Positions 61,959-64,000 of a stretch of 64,000 nucleotides of DNA are shown here, in pieces. The notes under the pieces were generated by a model. The model had not been told where the DNA came from and did no database searches. It saw only the letters and a list, made by a program, of their open reading frames with translations. Origin of the DNA: Neobacillus sp. PS3-12. Lineage in GTDB: Bacteria; Bacillota; Bacilli; Bacillales; Cytobacillaceae. Where the stretch lies: contig NZ_CP133268.1 of assembly GCF_030915385.1 (NCBI RefSeq), positions 5,306,001 through 5,370,000 on the forward strand. Direction: 5' to 3'. Within the stretch, counting starts at the first letter, position 1. Each line of letters starts with the position of its first letter. A program made the translations under genes and the position numbers.

Positions 61959-64000
61959 ATGAGCGATACTCAAAATAAAGATTGGAATTTGGAACAAACC
62001 AGAGTGGATTTTGTAGTAAAAGAAATTGACAAAAAAGCTATTAAACTAAGTACCAATGTCGGAAAGGTCAGCTCAGATGTACTTGAAATTAGAAAGACAT
62101 TTTGGAACGATGTCACAGTTAATTTTGATGAACCCGATGATATTGCAGAAACAGCAGCAAGTATAAAACAACAAGCCGAATTGATGTCAGAACGGGAACG
62201 AACACATTTACAGCTCGATCATCAGCTGAAAACACTTGTGCGCTTAAAAAATTCTCCTTATTTTGGCAGAATTGATTTTTGGGAAAGAGGGGAAAAATCA
62301 AGCGATCAAGTTTACCTTGGGATTTCTTCCTTTATGGATGAAAATGATGAGAACTTCATTATTTATGATTGGCGTGCACCTATCTCCAGCCTTTATTATG
62401 ATTATTCACCAGGACCAGCATCGTATGAAACTCCAGAAGGTACAATCGAAGGGACAATGGAATTAAAACGACAATTCATTATTAAAGACTCAAAAATAAA
62501 GGGAATGTTTGAATCTGGGGTTACGATTGGTGATGAAATGCTTCAAGAAGTCCTCGGAAATAATGCAAGTTCCCAAATGAAAAGTATTGTTGCTACGATT
62601 CAACGTGAACAAAATCAAATCATTCGGAATGAACGCAGTAAGATATTAATTGTGCAAGGGGTTGCAGGCAGCGGGAAAACTTCTGCTGCACTTCAACGTA
62701 TTGCCTTTTTACTGTACCGTTATCGAGAAACGTTGAAGTCTGAAAATATTCTTTTATTCTCACCCAATCCATTATTTAACAGCTATGTTGCAACCGTTCT
62801 CCCCGAACTAGGGGAAGAAAATATGCAACAATCAACGTTTCAGGATTACTTAGACCAAAGAATCGGCAGAGAATTTAAAGTTGAGGATCCATTTGATCAA
62901 ATAGAGTTTTTACTTTCTAATGCGGATCAAGACCTTGCTCGATTTAAAGGTATTCGTTATAAAGCAAGTCTAGATTTTAAGCAATTGATTGACGAATATG
63001 TAACCAGCCTTTCAATAAAAGGGTTGATCTTTAAAGACATTATCTTTCGGAAAGAAGTTATTATATCAAAGTTGGATATTGCAAAATACTTCTATTCTCT
63101 TGAAAAAAGTAATTCCATCCCTAATCGAATGGAACAAGTGAAGGATTGGCTTTTAAAAGAACTGAGAAAAAGAGTAAAACAGGAACGTTCCAAAAGCTGG
63201 GCAGAAGAGGAAAGCCAGTTTCTAGATAAAGAGGATTATTTAGATGCTTTTTACCACCTAATTGAGAAAAAACAGTATACAGAAAATTCCTTTAATGATT
63301 TTGAAAAAGAACAAAGATTACTGACAGAAATGGTGGTTAAAGAAAAATTTAAACCTTTGTTTAATAAAGTTAAAAAGTTGAAATTTATTGATCTTCCAGC
63401 CATCTATCAAGAATTATTAAAATGTATGTGTAAAGGAAACTTACCGGAAAATTGGGATAAAATTTGCTGTCAAACGATCGAGAAAATAAATCACTTTGAA
63501 ATTCCGTATGAAGATTCAACACCATTTGTGTATTTACAGGATTTACTCGAAGGTCGGAAGTCTAATTCTGCAATACGACATGTTTTTATCGATGAGGCAC
63601 AGGATTATACTCCCTTTCAATTTGCGTTTATTCAACGTCTTTTTCCCTATAGTAAAATGACACTCATGGGGGACACTAATCAAGCAATTTTTTCAGGTGC
63701 TACTGGGTCAAGTACAGTTCTGAGTGATTTAGCGGTTGAGGAATGTGATATTGAAACATTTGTGTTAATGAAAACATATCGGTCGACAAAACCAATAGTT
63801 GAATTTACAGGCCAATTAATTGAGAATGGGAGAAATATTGAGGCATTTAATCGTCCAGGAACGAAACCCACTGTAAAGATTGTAAAGAAACAAAATGATA
63901 TCTATAGCGTCATTACTCGGAGAATAGAGCAATTCAAAAAAGAGGGGCATCAGACGATTGCAGTGATCTGTCGAACAGCAAAAGAAAGTAAGCGAGTTTT
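61959..64000 (+). CDS. helD: HelD-type RNA polymerase-recycling helicase (partial)
   Basis: An SF1 helicase that binds RNA polymerase and helps free stalled complexes, as B. subtilis HelD does. The first 680 residues are in the window and the gene runs off its right edge. ATG 61959 follows GGAGA. An N-terminal coiled-coil arm (about 1-100), with KLSTNVGKVSSDVLEIRKTFW, enters the polymerase channel. Walker A is GVAGSGKT (residues 234-241), then LFSPNPLFNSYV and Walker B DEAQDY (545-550), followed by GDTNQAIF and KTYRSTKPI. No interruption is seen. The C-terminus is not visible. Confidence 0.93.
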   Translation, partial: MSDTQNKDWNLEQTRVDFVVKEIDKKAIKLSTNVGKVSSDVLEIRKTFWNDVTVNFDEPDDIAETAASIKQQAELMSERERTHLQLDHQLKTLVRLKNSPYFGRIDFWERGEKSSDQVYLGISSFMDENDENFIIYDWRAPISSLYYDYSPGPASYETPEGTIEGTMELKRQFIIKDSKIKGMFESGVTIGDEMLQEVLGNNASSQMKSIVATIQREQNQIIRNERSKILIVQGVAGSGKTSAALQRIAFLLYRYRETLKSENILLFSPNPLFNSYVATVLPELGEENMQQSTFQDYLDQRIGREFKVEDPFDQIEFLLSNADQDLARFKGIRYKASLDFKQLIDEYVTSLSIKGLIFKDIIFRKEVIISKLDIAKYFYSLEKSNSIPNRMEQVKDWLLKELRKRVKQERSKSWAEEESQFLDKEDYLDAFYHLIEKKQYTENSFNDFEKEQRLLTEMVVKEKFKPLFNKVKKLKFIDLPAIYQELLKCMCKGNLPENWDKICCQTIEKINHFEIPYEDSTPFVYLQDLLEGRKSNSAIRHVFIDEAQDYTPFQFAFIQRLFPYSKMTLMGDTNQAIFSGATGSSTVLSDLAVEECDIETFVLMKTYRSTKPIVEFTGQLIENGRNIEAFNRPGTKPTVKIVKKQNDIYSVITRRIEQFKKEGHQTIAVICRTAKESKRV

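Overview
The window is chromosomal DNA from a low-GC Gram-positive bacterium of the Bacillaceae (Bacillus, Neobacillus or a close genus). The signs are AT-rich sequence, strong AGGAGG-type ribosome sites, many TTG and GTG starts, and a Bacillus-type gene set: racA, the qoxABCD-ctaBA menaquinol oxidase cluster, class III fbp, nrnB, a preQ1 riboswitch with queCDE, fbpB, cstR, hprK and helD. I see no rRNA, tRNA, CRISPR array, insertion sequence or replication origin.

Layout. 0-3 kb: a hypothetical gene, then an ABC exporter and NarL-type two-component module that looks decayed. 3-11 kb: malate synthase G, a CGCGG-motif peptide gene with a small partner, a histidine-degradation cluster hutU-hutI-hutG without hutH or hutP, and an acetate transporter. 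11-14 kb: MATE and MFS efflux pumps. 14-17 kb: small genes (including an fbpB not reported by long-ORF calling), a VWA-like fragment and a lone tyrosine recombinase. 17-20 kb: a TrpXYZ-type ABC importer. 20-27 kb: a frameshifted FAH-family gene, a glycolipid glycosyltransferase, an MFS pump, fetAB, a rhodanese-like gene behind a CstR/CsoR-like operator, and a solitary hprK. 27-33 kb: the aa3 menaquinol oxidase with its heme A synthesis genes. 33-40 kb: a sensor kinase, an AI-2E transporter, and a cell-wall hydrolase with FtsEX. 40-48 kb: poxB, fbp, an AbrB-family transporter, nrnB behind a candidate leader RNA, and a flavin monooxygenase. 48-54 kb: an acyltransferase, racA with a RacA-like neighbour, a DMT exporter and a HAD phosphatase. 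54-64 kb: a formate dehydrogenase operon with three small proteins, preQ1-queCDE, cstR, yceI and helD (cut by the window edge).

How the genes work together. Many genes serve carbon and energy metabolism: glyoxylate shunt, acetate uptake, pyruvate oxidase, fructose bisphosphatase, formate oxidation and quinol oxidation. hprK and candidate CcpA (cre) sites would tie them to catabolite control. A second theme is cell pole and wall biology (racA pair, FtsEX plus hydrolase). A third is sulfur stress: cstR and a gene with a matching operator lie 35 kb apart.

Sequence quality. Four genes (FAH family, fetB, ctaB, PAS kinase) are each broken by one base next to a short run of identical bases. Since ctaB should be needed for the oxidase beside it, assembly error is a real possibility there. 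The damage in the 0.5-2.9 kb module is different in kind and looks biological.
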